NCBI GenBank assembly: GCA_910588825.1 | Contig: CAJURF010000001.1 | Coordinates: 60,940-124,939 of the forward strand | Direction of reading: 5' to 3' | DNA from: an uncultured Lachnospiraceae bacterium | Lineage (GTDB): Bacteria; Bacillota; Clostridia; Lachnospirales; Lachnospiraceae | DNA length: 64,000 nt | Shown: positions 33,988 to 42,510 of the stretch, in pieces | Position numbering within the stretch: the stretch's first letter is position 1 | Layout of the letters: the number at the start of each line of letters is the position of its first letter | Made by a program: the position numbers and the translations under genes | The notes under the pieces: model-generated | Database searches by the model: none | What the model saw: only the letters and a program-made list of their open reading frames with translations | Told to the model about the DNA's origin: nothing

Positions 33988-34016
33988 ATCATAATATACT
34001 TATCCTTCCCTGTCAA
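33988..34016 (-). promoter_or_regulatory. recA: recA promoter
   Basis: On the minus strand TTGACA (34011-34016) and TATGAT (33988-33993) are 17 bases apart; the predicted transcription start is close to the SOS box. The rest of the 286-base recA upstream interval is AT-rich with no ORF. Confidence 0.85.
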
Positions 34017-34164
34017 CCGTTATCTGTTATCATCTTCCCAGCTGCCCGAGTCTATGTATACAGCAATAATATAATGCCATACTTTGCATATACTGTCTAC
34101 AGATTTTATAAAAAATTTCTTTTTCTTCACAACTTATTTGGAAAATCAAAAATACTCTAAAACA

Positions 34165-34189
34165 CCCGCCCTGAAAGTTCAGGACGGGC
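34165..34189 (-). terminator. Rho-independent terminator of the CotF-like gene pair
   Basis: CCCGTCCTGAA and TTCAGGGCGGG form an 11-bp stem (one G-T pair) followed by TGTTTTAG on the minus strand, about 15 bases after the stop at 34205. Confidence 0.8.
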
Positions 34190-34204
34190 ATTCTAACAGC
34201 TTTT

Positions 34205-34465
34205 TTACATTGTCTGCATCTGTGTCAGAACAGATTTAACATGGCTGATCTCATCGGCCTTTGCCTCAGCCGCCGGAACATAATAATTTCTCTCTCTGGC
34301 GATATTATAGATTTCTTCCTGAGACATTTCACACTGATTACGGATTTGTTTCAGTGTCTGTTTCAGCTGGGGATTGCCAGTCTGTGTAATCATCTCGGAG
34401 TAACGCAGCAGTTCGCCGTTTACTGCTGTCAAAGTATCTGCTACCATTGTCTTTTCATCTAACAT
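34205..34465 (-). CDS. CotF-like spore coat protein
   Basis: An 86-aa protein of the CotF-type coat family: N-terminal LDEKTMVADTLTAVNGEL followed by Gln-rich helices (NPQLKQTLKQIRNQCEMSQ) and YYVPAAEAKADE. By family these assemble on the spore surface under mother-cell control. It follows the 61-aa relative by 12 bases and shares its transcript. GTAGGAGGGACG is upstream. Confidence 0.82.
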   Translation of the reverse strand: MLDEKTMVADTLTAVNGELLRYSEMITQTGNPQLKQTLKQIRNQCEMSQEEIYNIARERNYYVPAAEAKADEISHVKSVLTQMQTM

Positions 34466-34477
34466 TTTTCGTCCCTC

Positions 34478-34663
34478 CTACTGTAAAAACTGCATCAACT
34501 GCTGCTTGCTCTGCATGGCTGACTGGGCAGATTTCTGAAAATACTGTTTAATCTGCGGGTCCTGTGCCTGCTCTGCATAGCCCTGCATTTTACAATGAGT
34601 GACTTCGAATCCGCCGATCAAATGACGCAGATTCTGCAGATCCAATTCTGTGATGTTTGTCAT
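34478..34663 (-). CDS. Small CotF-like spore protein
   Basis: A 61-aa helical, Gln-rich protein (DLQNLRHLIGGFEVTHCKMQ, then DPQIKQYFQKSAQSAMQSKQ). It resembles the single ferritin-like/CotF helical half and pairs with the 86-aa gene downstream, a common two-gene arrangement in Clostridia. It has a single Cys. AGGAGGTGTAGACC precedes the ATG. Confidence 0.8.
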   Translation of the reverse strand: MTNITELDLQNLRHLIGGFEVTHCKMQGYAEQAQDPQIKQYFQKSAQSAMQSKQQLMQFLQ

Positions 34664-34730
34664 GGTCTACACCTCCTGAAAATAATTTAACTTCATTCTC
34701 ACGATCTTAGTGTCCCACAACACACACAAA

Positions 34731-36176
34731 TTATTCTCCGATCATCCAATTGTACATTTCCTCATATTGCCTGGCTGAATTATGCCAGGAAAAGTCCATG
34801 GCCATGGCACGGTCCACAATCTTATTCCATTCTCTCTTTTTATCGTAATAGATTCTCTCCGCGTTTCGAATCACGCCCAGCATTTCATGGGCATTGTAAT
34901 TGGTAAAGCTGAATCCTGTCCCTGTACTTTCAAACTCATTATAGGGCTGTACCGTATCTTTCAGCCCTCCGGTTTCCCGGACAATGGGGATTGTGCCGTA
35001 CCGCAGGCTCATCAGCTGGCTGAGACCGCAGGGCTCAAACAGGGACGGCATCAAAAACGCGTCACAGGAAGCATATATCTTATGGGACATAGGCTCTGAA
35101 TAATAAATATTTGCAGAAACCTTTCCACGGTATTTCCAGTCAAAATGGCGGAACATATTCTCGTATCGTTCTTCTCCTGTCCCAAGTATCACCAGCTGGA
35201 CCGCATCCTGGCACAACTCATCCATAATATAAGCGATCAGATCAAATCCTTTCTGGTCTGTCAGCCTGGATACGATACCAATCATCATCTTCTTGGGATC
35301 TTCTTCTAAGCCCAGTTCCTTCTGAAGTTCAATTTTGTTCTTAATCTTTTCTTTTCGAAATGTTTTCGCGTTGTAATTTTTCACAATAAAACTATCCGTT
35401 TCCGGATTGTACTCTTCGTAATCAATTCCATTAACGATTCCTCTCAGGCTGTTTGAACGGGCACACAGAAGGCCGTTCAGCTTTTCTCCATAAAATGCGG
35501 TTTTAATTTCCTCCGCGTAAGTATTGCTCACTGTAGTAATCGCGTCAGCGTAAACAATTCCTCCCTTTAAATAATTGGCGTCTTTGTACGCCTCCAATTT
35601 ATCCGCTGTGAAATAGTATGCGGGAAGACCCGTTATCCCTTTCACGGTAGCCACATCCCACACGCCCTGAAATTTCAGATTATGTATGGTCATAATGGTC
35701 TTAATACCACGGAAAAATTCTCCCTGCTGGAATGTGTCATGAAGGTAAACAGGCACAAGACCTGTCTGCCAGTCATGGCAGTGAATGATATGGGGGCGGA
35801 AATCAATTACCGGCAGGACAGACAGAACTGCCTTGGAAAAAAACGCGAACTTTTCCAAATCCCACGGGGCCTGATCATATGGCTTCGGTCCGCTGAAATA
35901 ATATTCGTTGTCGATAAAATAGAATAAAATCCCATTGTATTCTAAACGGAAGATTCCCACATAACAGCTGCGGAAACCCAGATCCATATAGAAGTTGGTG
36001 ATATATTCCATCTTCGATTTCCATTCCTCTGAAATACATGTATACTTTGGCAAAATCACCCTGATGTCAAAATACCGTTTGTCAAAACATTTGGGCAGCG
36101 CTCCTGCTACGTCCGCAAGTCCTCCTGTTTTTATAAATGGTACAGCTTCTGACGTGGCAAACAATATATTCTTCAT
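34731..36176 (-). CDS. glgA: Glycogen synthase (ADP-glucose type)
   Basis: A 481-aa GT5 glycosyltransferase that extends alpha-1,4-glucan from ADP-glucose. The family start ATSEAVPFIKTGGLADV has the KTGGL substrate-binding motif (residues 16-20); IHCHDWQTGLVPVYL and the C-terminal EPCGLSQLMSLRYGTIPIV with catalytic Glu follow. The gene stands alone; no glgC or glgP is nearby, though a branching-enzyme-like gene is at 52957. AAGGAGG is seven bases upstream. Confidence 0.96.
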   Translation of the reverse strand: MKNILFATSEAVPFIKTGGLADVAGALPKCFDKRYFDIRVILPKYTCISEEWKSKMEYITNFYMDLGFRSCYVGIFRLEYNGILFYFIDNEYYFSGPKPYDQAPWDLEKFAFFSKAVLSVLPVIDFRPHIIHCHDWQTGLVPVYLHDTFQQGEFFRGIKTIMTIHNLKFQGVWDVATVKGITGLPAYYFTADKLEAYKDANYLKGGIVYADAITTVSNTYAEEIKTAFYGEKLNGLLCARSNSLRGIVNGIDYEEYNPETDSFIVKNYNAKTFRKEKIKNKIELQKELGLEEDPKKMMIGIVSRLTDQKGFDLIAYIMDELCQDAVQLVILGTGEERYENMFRHFDWKYRGKVSANIYYSEPMSHKIYASCDAFLMPSLFEPCGLSQLMSLRYGTIPIVRETGGLKDTVQPYNEFESTGTGFSFTNYNAHEMLGVIRNAERIYYDKKREWNKIVDRAMAMDFSWHNSARQYEEMYNWMIGE

Positions 36177-36217
36177 CCCATATCCTCCTTAGCGAAATCA
36201 AAATCATTTTGCTATTA

Positions 36218-37042
36218 TTATATCCTACTTTCTACACTATGGAAAGTCTGATTTTTATATTCCAGTCTTATTTTATCCGCAATTAAGGCTATGAATTCAG
36301 AATTCGTAGGTTTTCCTTTTCCGTTACTCACCGTATATCCAAATAATTCATCTATAGTGTCCATTTTTCCTCTGCTCCAGGCAACCTCAATGGCATGCCG
36401 GATGGCCCGTTCCACCCTGCTGGGCGTAGTCTGATGCCTTTTGGCAATGGTAGGGTACAGAATCTTTGTGATAGAATTCAGCATCTCCTGGTCATTCACC
36501 GACAAAATAATGGCGTCGCGCAGATACTGATATCCTTTAATATGTGCTGGAACTCCAATTTCATGAATAATATGTGTCACATCGCTTTCCAGGTTCCTCT
36601 CCATATAGTGGCTGGAACTCTCATATGCATGAATCTTCTGCGCCTCCCGATTGCGGCGCTGGGCCATGAGCCTCATGTGTTTAATGCGGTCCAGAAGCAG
36701 ACCGCTGTCAAAAGGTTTCAGCATGTAATAATCCGCGCCCAGATTAAACGCATCTTCCGTGATGCGTTCCTGTCCCACTGCGGACAGGATAATAAAAGAC
36801 GGCTGTTTTTTCATTTCTTTATCGTGGATCACCCGTTCCATTACAGACAGCCCATCCACTTTCGGCATAATAATATCCAACAGCACCACATCCGGCTCCT
36901 TCTCCCGGATAATTGTGCAGATATCTTCTCCGTTATGTGCTTTCCCCACCAACTGTAGTTCTTTATCGTCATCGATCATCTTTTCCAGTATTTCAACCAC
37001 TTTTTCATTGTCATCTGCAATGGCGATGTTTAATTTTCCCAT
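36218..37042 (-). CDS. spo0A: Stage 0 sporulation response regulator Spo0A
   Basis: The master regulator of sporulation. The 274-aa protein has a receiver domain with Asp10/Asp11, phosphoacceptor Asp56 (LLDIIMPKVDG) and Lys in MLKPFD, a variable linker (residues about 125-155), and the Spo0A-specific DNA-binding domain (YLRDAIILSVND, then QTTPSRVERAIRHAIEVAWS). The start at 37042 follows AAGGAGGAGCATCT. spoIVB lies upstream, as in other Clostridia. Confidence 0.98.
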   Translation of the reverse strand: MGKLNIAIADDNEKVVEILEKMIDDDKELQLVGKAHNGEDICTIIREKEPDVVLLDIIMPKVDGLSVMERVIHDKEMKKQPSFIILSAVGQERITEDAFNLGADYYMLKPFDSGLLLDRIKHMRLMAQRRNREAQKIHAYESSSHYMERNLESDVTHIIHEIGVPAHIKGYQYLRDAIILSVNDQEMLNSITKILYPTIAKRHQTTPSRVERAIRHAIEVAWSRGKMDTIDELFGYTVSNGKGKPTNSEFIALIADKIRLEYKNQTFHSVESRI

Positions 37043-37210
37043 AGATGCTCCTCCTTCTAGTCGGCACTTGTATTTTTGTTCAGAAACAATCCGGCCCCAT
37101 ATATTCAAACAATTTTTTCTGAACCTAAAAATATTATGACGGAATTAATTGTCACAATCAACTGTAAAATTTTAAAATATACTATTTTCGTTTTACAAAT
37201 AATTGTAAAA

Positions 37211-37217
37211 TTCGACA
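37211..37217. promoter_or_regulatory. Candidate 0A box upstream of spo0A
   Basis: TTCGACA matches the core Spo0A-binding site (TGTCGAA on the other strand). It lies about 170 bases before spo0A, just after the spoIVB stop. This fits autoregulation, but a 7-base match alone is weak. Confidence 0.4.
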
Positions 37218-37218
37218 T

Positions 37219-38439
37219 TTAGTTTGCATAAGTCCCATTGTACCTCAGCATATTCTCAATAAAAATCCCGTATCCGCTTGTCGAGTCCTGGACAAAAACG
37301 TGAGTTACCGCGCCCACTGCTTTTCCATTTTGAAGAACCGGACTTCCGCTCATCCCCTGGACTATCCCGCCTGTCTTTTCCAGCAGTCTGCGGTCAGTGA
37401 CTTTTAAAACAAAACTTTTATTGGTATCCGGATGATTCAGATCAATACTGACGATTTCCACCTGATATTCGTCTACTTTTCCATCTACACTGCATAGGAT
37501 GCTGGCCTCCCCCAGTTCCATTTCCTGCTTGTATCCCACTTCCATGGGCTGCAGCGTCAAGTTTTCCACATACCCTGGGTCCAGCCTGCCATAAATGCCG
37601 TTTTCTCCGTTTTGAGATATGGTCCCGATAATATTGGAATGATCATAGCGGATCAGCCCGGAAAGTTCTCCAGGACTTCCCTTGGTTCCTTTATGAATCC
37701 CTATAATCTGGGCTTTATACAAGTCTCCATTGCAGATTTGCATCAGTTCTCCGGTATCCACATCACTGATGCCGTGCCCCAGCGCTCCAAAGTCTCCCTC
37801 CTGGTCCATATAAGTAAGTGTTCCAATGCCCTGAGTATTATCCCGCACCCAGATTCCCAGCTTGTAATCTCCAGCCTCGTCCACCACCGGATTCAGCGCC
37901 ATATGAATTTCCTCTCCTCTGCGCAGCAGAGACAAATCTACAGAGTCTCCTCCACAGGTCTGAATCTTGTGAATCAACTCCCTCTTATTCCCCACACGTT
38001 CCTGATTCATGGCCACAATATAATCTCCCGGCTGTACCAGATTCCTGGCCGGTTCATAAGACAATCCGTCTTCTCCGGTGATCTCACCGCTGTCAATGAT
38101 AAGAACCCCCTGTGTTTCCATATAAACCCCCACTGTATTACCGCTCACATAGATATCCGTGGGCTCCACAACCTGGACTTTAATCTGTTTTAGCGGAATC
38201 AGCCCGAATAAATCACATTGGAGATGAAAACGCTCACCGCCTGAGACAGGTATGGCGTCGTCCAGTGAAAGCCATGGTTTTTTCAGCCTGCTTAAACACT
38301 CTGCCTCCTCACCCTCCACAATATTCAGCTGATCTGGCAGATGATCACGTATTTCAAAATACCCCATACAGGTAAAAAGTATGGTCCCAGCCAGCACCAG
38401 CGTCCATAAAATTTTTCGAAACTTTTCCTTCCGGCTCAT
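37219..38439 (-). CDS. spoIVB: Sporulation serine peptidase SpoIVB (S55)
   Basis: SpoIVB is made in the forespore and cleaves SpoIVFA to trigger sigma-K processing. The 406-aa protein has one N-terminal membrane helix (ILWTLVLAGTILFTCMGYF), a PDZ domain (about residues 105-190) and the S55 protease domain with His in GALGHGISDVDTG and nucleophile Ser in GMSGSPVLQNG. ATG 38439 was preferred to ATG 38451, which abuts the ribosome binding site (AAGAAGGG). It begins the stretch upstream of spo0A. Confidence 0.94.
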   Translation of the reverse strand: MSRKEKFRKILWTLVLAGTILFTCMGYFEIRDHLPDQLNIVEGEEAECLSRLKKPWLSLDDAIPVSGGERFHLQCDLFGLIPLKQIKVQVVEPTDIYVSGNTVGVYMETQGVLIIDSGEITGEDGLSYEPARNLVQPGDYIVAMNQERVGNKRELIHKIQTCGGDSVDLSLLRRGEEIHMALNPVVDEAGDYKLGIWVRDNTQGIGTLTYMDQEGDFGALGHGISDVDTGELMQICNGDLYKAQIIGIHKGTKGSPGELSGLIRYDHSNIIGTISQNGENGIYGRLDPGYVENLTLQPMEVGYKQEMELGEASILCSVDGKVDEYQVEIVSIDLNHPDTNKSFVLKVTDRRLLEKTGGIVQGMSGSPVLQNGKAVGAVTHVFVQDSTSGYGIFIENMLRYNGTYAN

Positions 38440-38484
38440 ACTATCACACATCCCTTCTTTAGAAATCCAAACGCTTGGGAACAG

Positions 38485-38520
38485 CTAAGGAATTATCTTG
38501 AATTCTTAACAGTTCCTTAG
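38485..38520. repeat. Short inverted repeat between recN and spoIVB
   Basis: CTAAGGAA (38485-38492) is matched by TTCCTTAG (38513-38520) around a 20-base AT-rich loop. It overlaps the start of the longer palindrome at 38518. Its role is unknown. Confidence 0.4.
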
Positions 38521-38556
38521 AGCGTGTCTTAAAAAGCATTTTTAAGACACGCTCTA
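38518..38556. repeat. Perfect 18-bp-arm palindrome, possibly a dispersed repeat
   Basis: TAGAGCGTGTCTTAAAAA and its exact complement flank a 3-base loop. There is no T tract after it in either direction except the A/T core. A shorter degenerate relative begins at 40801, so this may be a dispersed palindromic repeat rather than a simple terminator. Confidence 0.7.
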
Positions 38557-38571
38557 GAAAGCGAAAAAGAA

Positions 38572-38597
38572 AGAGTATATACCCTGGTATACACTCT
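38572..38597 (-). terminator. Rho-independent terminator of the recN operon
   Basis: AGAGTGTATACC and GGTATATACTCT pair with one mismatch around a 2-base loop on the minus strand, followed by TTCTTTTTC. It lies 17 bases after the recN stop and probably ends the asp23-to-recN run. Confidence 0.8.
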
Positions 38598-38614
38598 CTT
38601 AGTATGTGATAATA

Positions 38615-40306
38615 TTATAATTTCAGTCTTGAATTTTTTTGTTTGCCTGCCAATTCTTTCATCTCTCTGGCACTGTCCAAAACCCTCTCGGTTATCTCTG
38701 CGCCTCCCAGCAGTCTGGCAAGCTCTGTCACTGTTTCCTCCTGATTCAGCAGATGAATATGTGTGAGGGTGTCCTCTCCCTGCTGCTTTTTTTCAATTAC
38801 ATAGTGGGCATCTGCCATAGAAGCAATCTGCGGAAGATGGGTAATGCAGATCACCTGCCGCTGTCTGCCGATATAAGCCATTTTTTCAGAAACTTTCTGT
38901 GCCGTTCTTCCGCTGATTCCTGTATCAATCTCATCAAAAATCAGAGTCTCTACCTGATCTTTATCTGCCAGAAGGGTTTTTACTGCCAGCATGATTCTGG
39001 AGAGCTCCCCGCCGGACACTACTTTATCAAAGGGTTTTCTCGGTTCTCCGGGATTCACAGCAATCATAAATTCCACCTGATCGGCCCCATTTGCTCCACA
39101 AGACTGCTTAGTAAACTCAATGGCAAAATCCACATCAAGAAAGTTTAGATCTTTTAAATGATCCTTGATTCCCTGTTCCAGCTGCCGGGCAGATTCCTTC
39201 CGGTATTTTGTCAGAATTTTACATTCTTCCTTCAAATCCCGGCTCTTTTCTTCTAGTTTCTGCTCCATTTCCTTTTTGTATTCTTCATAAGACTGGAGTT
39301 TGACTAATTTTTCTTTTTGTTTGTCCTGGTATTTCTGGATTTCTTCTACTGAATTTCCATATTTTGCTTTTAAACGATTGATAAGATCAAGACGCTGTTC
39401 GATTTGATAGTATTTTTCTTCATCAAATTCCCATTCAGACAGATAGTCTGTCAATTCCCGGTTAAAATCATTGAGCAGGCCGTCGATATCTATGAGCATT
39501 TCTTCCAGAGGAGCCAGATCTTCGTCCAGAGAGGACAGCCCTGAAAACAAATGAAGGCCTTCTCCCAGCCTGTCGCCGGCCCCGGCCGGTCCGTCATATC
39601 CTGTACAGTTATGTACCTGGTTTAAAGTCTCCAGAATCCTTTTCCCATTGCTCAGTTTCCGATACTGCTTCTCCAGTTCCTCATCTTCTCCTGGCTGCAG
39701 ATTGGCATCTTCCAATTCTTTCAGCTCAAACTCCAGAAATGAAAGCTCCCTTTTTCGCTGTTCTTCGTCCATATCGTCCTCGTGGAACTGTCTGTATAGT
39801 TTCTGATAAGACTGATAGACAGAAGCAGCTTTTGCCCGGGCAGAGGCAATTTTTTCCTTTCCATACTCATCCAGAATATCCAGCTGCCGCTTACGGTTTA
39901 AAAGAGACTGGTGCTCATGCTGGCCATGAATGTCCAAAAGCAGGGCCCCCACAGCCCTCATCTGAGCGGCAGTGCGGGTTTCCCCGTTAATCCGGTTCAC
40001 ACTCCTTTTCCCCGTCATCCTCCGGGCAATACACACCTGTCCATCCTCCGGGTACACCTCCAGTTCTTCCAGAGCTTTCACAATCCTGGGGTCTTCCACC
40101 TGAAAAGTGAGTTCCACCAGCGCATACTCCGCATCTTCCCGTATCATCTCCCGGGACATTTTCCCTCCTAGAGCCAGTTGGACACACCCCAGCAGAATTG
40201 ATTTTCCCGCTCCTGTCTCACCCGTCAATATATTCAGCCCTGGCTGGAATTCCACCTCTTCCTCCCGTATCAGAGCTAAATTTTTCACATGCAAATTCAA
40301 CAACAT
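38615..40306 (-). CDS. recN: DNA repair protein RecN
   Basis: RecN is an SMC-like ATPase that acts at double-strand breaks. The 563-aa protein has Walker A GETGAGKS (residues 29-36), a long central coiled coil (about 150-370), the ABC signature VSGGELSRIMLAVKTLL and Walker B LIFDEIDTGISG. The order argR-recN-spoIVB-spo0A matches the conserved Firmicute cluster. The start is preceded by GGAGGAATGCCGG. Confidence 0.97.
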   Translation of the reverse strand: MLLNLHVKNLALIREEEVEFQPGLNILTGETGAGKSILLGCVQLALGGKMSREMIREDAEYALVELTFQVEDPRIVKALEELEVYPEDGQVCIARRMTGKRSVNRINGETRTAAQMRAVGALLLDIHGQHEHQSLLNRKRQLDILDEYGKEKIASARAKAASVYQSYQKLYRQFHEDDMDEEQRKRELSFLEFELKELEDANLQPGEDEELEKQYRKLSNGKRILETLNQVHNCTGYDGPAGAGDRLGEGLHLFSGLSSLDEDLAPLEEMLIDIDGLLNDFNRELTDYLSEWEFDEEKYYQIEQRLDLINRLKAKYGNSVEEIQKYQDKQKEKLVKLQSYEEYKKEMEQKLEEKSRDLKEECKILTKYRKESARQLEQGIKDHLKDLNFLDVDFAIEFTKQSCGANGADQVEFMIAVNPGEPRKPFDKVVSGGELSRIMLAVKTLLADKDQVETLIFDEIDTGISGRTAQKVSEKMAYIGRQRQVICITHLPQIASMADAHYVIEKKQQGEDTLTHIHLLNQEETVTELARLLGGAEITERVLDSAREMKELAGKQKNSRLKL

Positions 40307-40327
40307 CCGGCATTCCTCCTGGGTCTT

Positions 40328-40786
40328 CTACTTTGTCTCCTCTAATAAAGACTGCAGCCTGTCCATAACCAGCCTGCTGGACTGCGCGTCTTTTACCACA
40401 CACATAATCGTATCGTCTCCCGCAATACAGCCAAGAACTTCCTCCCATTTCAATTCATCCAAAACGGCGGCCGCGGCCATGGCCATCCCGGAGGCTGTCC
40501 GTATCACCAGTATATTCTGGGACACATCCACAGACACAAATGCCTCGCAAAAAACCCTGAAATTTCTTCCGTCCGTATCATTTCCCCGCTCCTGTGCAGA
40601 CGTATAGACTAGTTTTCCCCTGCCGTTTGCATTTTTCTGAAGATTTAGTTCCCGGATATCCCTGGATATGGTTGACTGAGTAGCCGCATACCCGGCTTCC
40701 TGAAGCCTCTGGGCCAGCTCCTCCTGAGTCTCGATTTCAAATTCTTCCACCAAATCTATGATTTTTCTTTGCCTTTGCAGCTTCAT
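40328..40786 (-). CDS. argR: Arginine repressor ArgR (AhrC)
   Basis: A 152-aa hexameric repressor that binds ARG boxes with arginine as corepressor. The N-terminal winged helix (about residues 1-70) has TQEELAQRLQEAGYAATQST and ISRDIRELNL; the C-terminal oligomerisation/arginine domain has IRTASGMAMAAAAVLD and GCIAGDDTIMCV. No arginine genes are in the window, so it acts elsewhere. It lies between nadK and recN in the conserved cluster. Confidence 0.96.
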   Translation of the reverse strand: MKLQRQRKIIDLVEEFEIETQEELAQRLQEAGYAATQSTISRDIRELNLQKNANGRGKLVYTSAQERGNDTDGRNFRVFCEAFVSVDVSQNILVIRTASGMAMAAAAVLDELKWEEVLGCIAGDDTIMCVVKDAQSSRLVMDRLQSLLEETK

Positions 40787-40800
40787 TTCAAACTCCTACC

Positions 40801-40823
40801 AGAGCGTATCTCTGACACACTCT
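40801..40823. repeat. Imperfect relative of the 38518 palindrome
   Basis: AGAGCGTATC and GACACACTCT pair with two wobble positions around TCT. The sequence shares the AGAGCGT start and GACAC...CTCT end with the palindrome at 38518-38556. It spans the nadK stop codon in the nadK-argR gap. Confidence 0.5.
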
Positions 40824-41685
40824 AATGATTACTCATTTTCCGGCGCAGGACTTCCACAAAGCTCAAATCGCTCATTTTAATAATCCTGGTACTGGCCTGG
40901 GCCTTCTCAATCACAATTTTGTCTCCGGTCTCCATGGGTACTAAAGTATCACCGTCGAAGGCCGCCAGCCCTGACGCACGGGACTGCCGGCGGCCTTCTC
41001 CCATTTCCACCGTGATAACGTCCTCTCCCGGAAGTATAATGCTGCGGGAATTTAATGTATGAGGCGCCAGCGGAGTGATTACTGTCATGCAGGCGCCGGG
41101 GGAGACAATGGGGCCACCTGCAGACAGACTGTAACCGGTAGAACCTGTAGGGGTGGCGATAATCATACCGTCTGCATTGTATTCATTGAGATATCCCCCG
41201 TTTACGTAATTGCGCAGACAGATCACCCGCAGAGGCCCGTCACGGCTGATCACAATATCATTGAGGGCAATACCGCTTCCCGTCTCTTTCCCTTCATGAT
41301 ATACGGTGCCCTGCAGCATCATCCGTTCCTCAATCTCATAATCACCGCCAATCAGCTTATCCAGCGCCGGCCAGATTCCCTGCCTGTCCACCTCAGCCAG
41401 ATAGCCCAGTGTACCCATGTTAATTCCGAATAAAGGAATTTTCGTATGCACCACATCCCTGGCTGCCTGCAGAAGCGTGCCGTCCCCTCCCAGCACAATA
41501 ATGCACTGGGTCCGCTCCGGGATCAGCCCGGGGTCTGTATAATGATACGCGCCCTCACCCCGTTTCGCGGATACCTTTCGTATATCACAGAAACACCCAT
41601 GTTTTTCCAGATAGGCTGCCACCTGCCCGGTGACCTGCATTCCCGGGTCTTTTTCCCCATTCGTTATGATATAAAACTTATCCAT
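40822..41685 (-). CDS. nadK: NAD kinase
   Basis: Phosphorylates NAD to NADP using ATP. The 287-aa protein has the GGDGTLL motif (IIVLGGDGTLLQAAR), NMGTLGYLAE, and the NAD-binding EYNADGMIIATPTGSTGYSL segment with LSAGGPIV, then the C-terminal ITPLAPHTLNSRSIIL. It sits between tlyA and argR, as in other Firmicutes. GAGGAATT precedes the ATG. Confidence 0.97.
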   Translation of the reverse strand: MDKFYIITNGEKDPGMQVTGQVAAYLEKHGCFCDIRKVSAKRGEGAYHYTDPGLIPERTQCIIVLGGDGTLLQAARDVVHTKIPLFGINMGTLGYLAEVDRQGIWPALDKLIGGDYEIEERMMLQGTVYHEGKETGSGIALNDIVISRDGPLRVICLRNYVNGGYLNEYNADGMIIATPTGSTGYSLSAGGPIVSPGACMTVITPLAPHTLNSRSIILPGEDVITVEMGEGRRQSRASGLAAFDGDTLVPMETGDKIVIEKAQASTRIIKMSDLSFVEVLRRKMSNH

Positions 41686-41697
41686 AATTCCTCGTCA

Positions 41698-42510
41698 TCA
41701 CTGCTTTTTATCAAGGGCCTCATGTGCACTGCGGACAACAGCTTCCACCTGTTCCCTGGAAAAAGTATCCGTCCTGTCCGGTGCTTTTGTCAGGTGAACC
41801 AGATACTCGATGTTCCCCTCCGGGCCTTTTACCGGGGAATACTCCAGATTTTCCGCATGATACCCCAGCCTGCCGGCACAGGATACCACTTTGGCGATTA
41901 CTTCCTGATGTACCTTCCCGTCGCGGACTACACCCTTTTTCCCCACCTGATCTCTGCCTGCCTCAAATTGGGGTTTAATCAGACATACCGCCTCACCGTT
42001 TCCGCAGAGCAGTTCTCTCACCGGACCCAGCACCTTTTCCAGAGAAATGAAAGACACATCCACGGATACGAAATCTACCGGTTCCTGGATGTCTTCTTTT
42101 GTCACATACCGGATATTGGTTCTCTCCATGCAGACCACCCGCTCATCCTGGCGGATTTTCCAGTCCAGCTGACCGTGGCCCACATCCACCGCATATACTT
42201 TTGCCGCCCCATTTTGCAGCATACAGTCAGTAAATCCGCCGGTGGAAGCCCCCACATCCATACACACCTTCCCCTCCAGCCGGATGGGAAAGCACTTCAG
42301 AGCTTTTTCCAGCTTCAGTCCTCCCCGGCTCACATAGGGCAGGGGATTACCCTTCACCTCAATGGAAACTGTATCCGCAAACATGGTGCCCGCTTTATCC
42401 TCTTTCTGTCCCTCCACATACACATGGCCGGACATAATCACAGCTTTTGCCTTTTCTCTGGAGCCGGCCAGATTTCTCTTGACCAGCAGCACATCTAACC
42501 GTTCTTTCAT
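41698..42510 (-). CDS. tlyA: TlyA family rRNA (cytidine-2'-O)-methyltransferase
   Basis: A 270-aa protein with an N-terminal S4 RNA-binding domain (ERLDVLLVKRNLAGSREKAK, then VIMSGHVYVEG) and an FtsJ-like SAM methyltransferase domain (DVGASTGGFTDCMLQNGA; VSVDVSFISLEKVL). In actinobacteria TlyA 2'-O-methylates rRNA; clostridial members are often mislabelled as hemolysin. Its ATG overlaps the dxs stop (ATGA). Confidence 0.92.
   Translation of the reverse strand: MKERLDVLLVKRNLAGSREKAKAVIMSGHVYVEGQKEDKAGTMFADTVSIEVKGNPLPYVSRGGLKLEKALKCFPIRLEGKVCMDVGASTGGFTDCMLQNGAAKVYAVDVGHGQLDWKIRQDERVVCMERTNIRYVTKEDIQEPVDFVSVDVSFISLEKVLGPVRELLCGNGEAVCLIKPQFEAGRDQVGKKGVVRDGKVHQEVIAKVVSCAGRLGYHAENLEYSPVKGPEGNIEYLVHLTKAPDRTDTFSREQVEAVVRSAHEALDKKQ

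Noticed and set aside
41446..42498. 350-codon plus-strand frame opposite nadK and tlyA
   Set aside because: Covers parts of two real minus-strand genes and has no coding signs.
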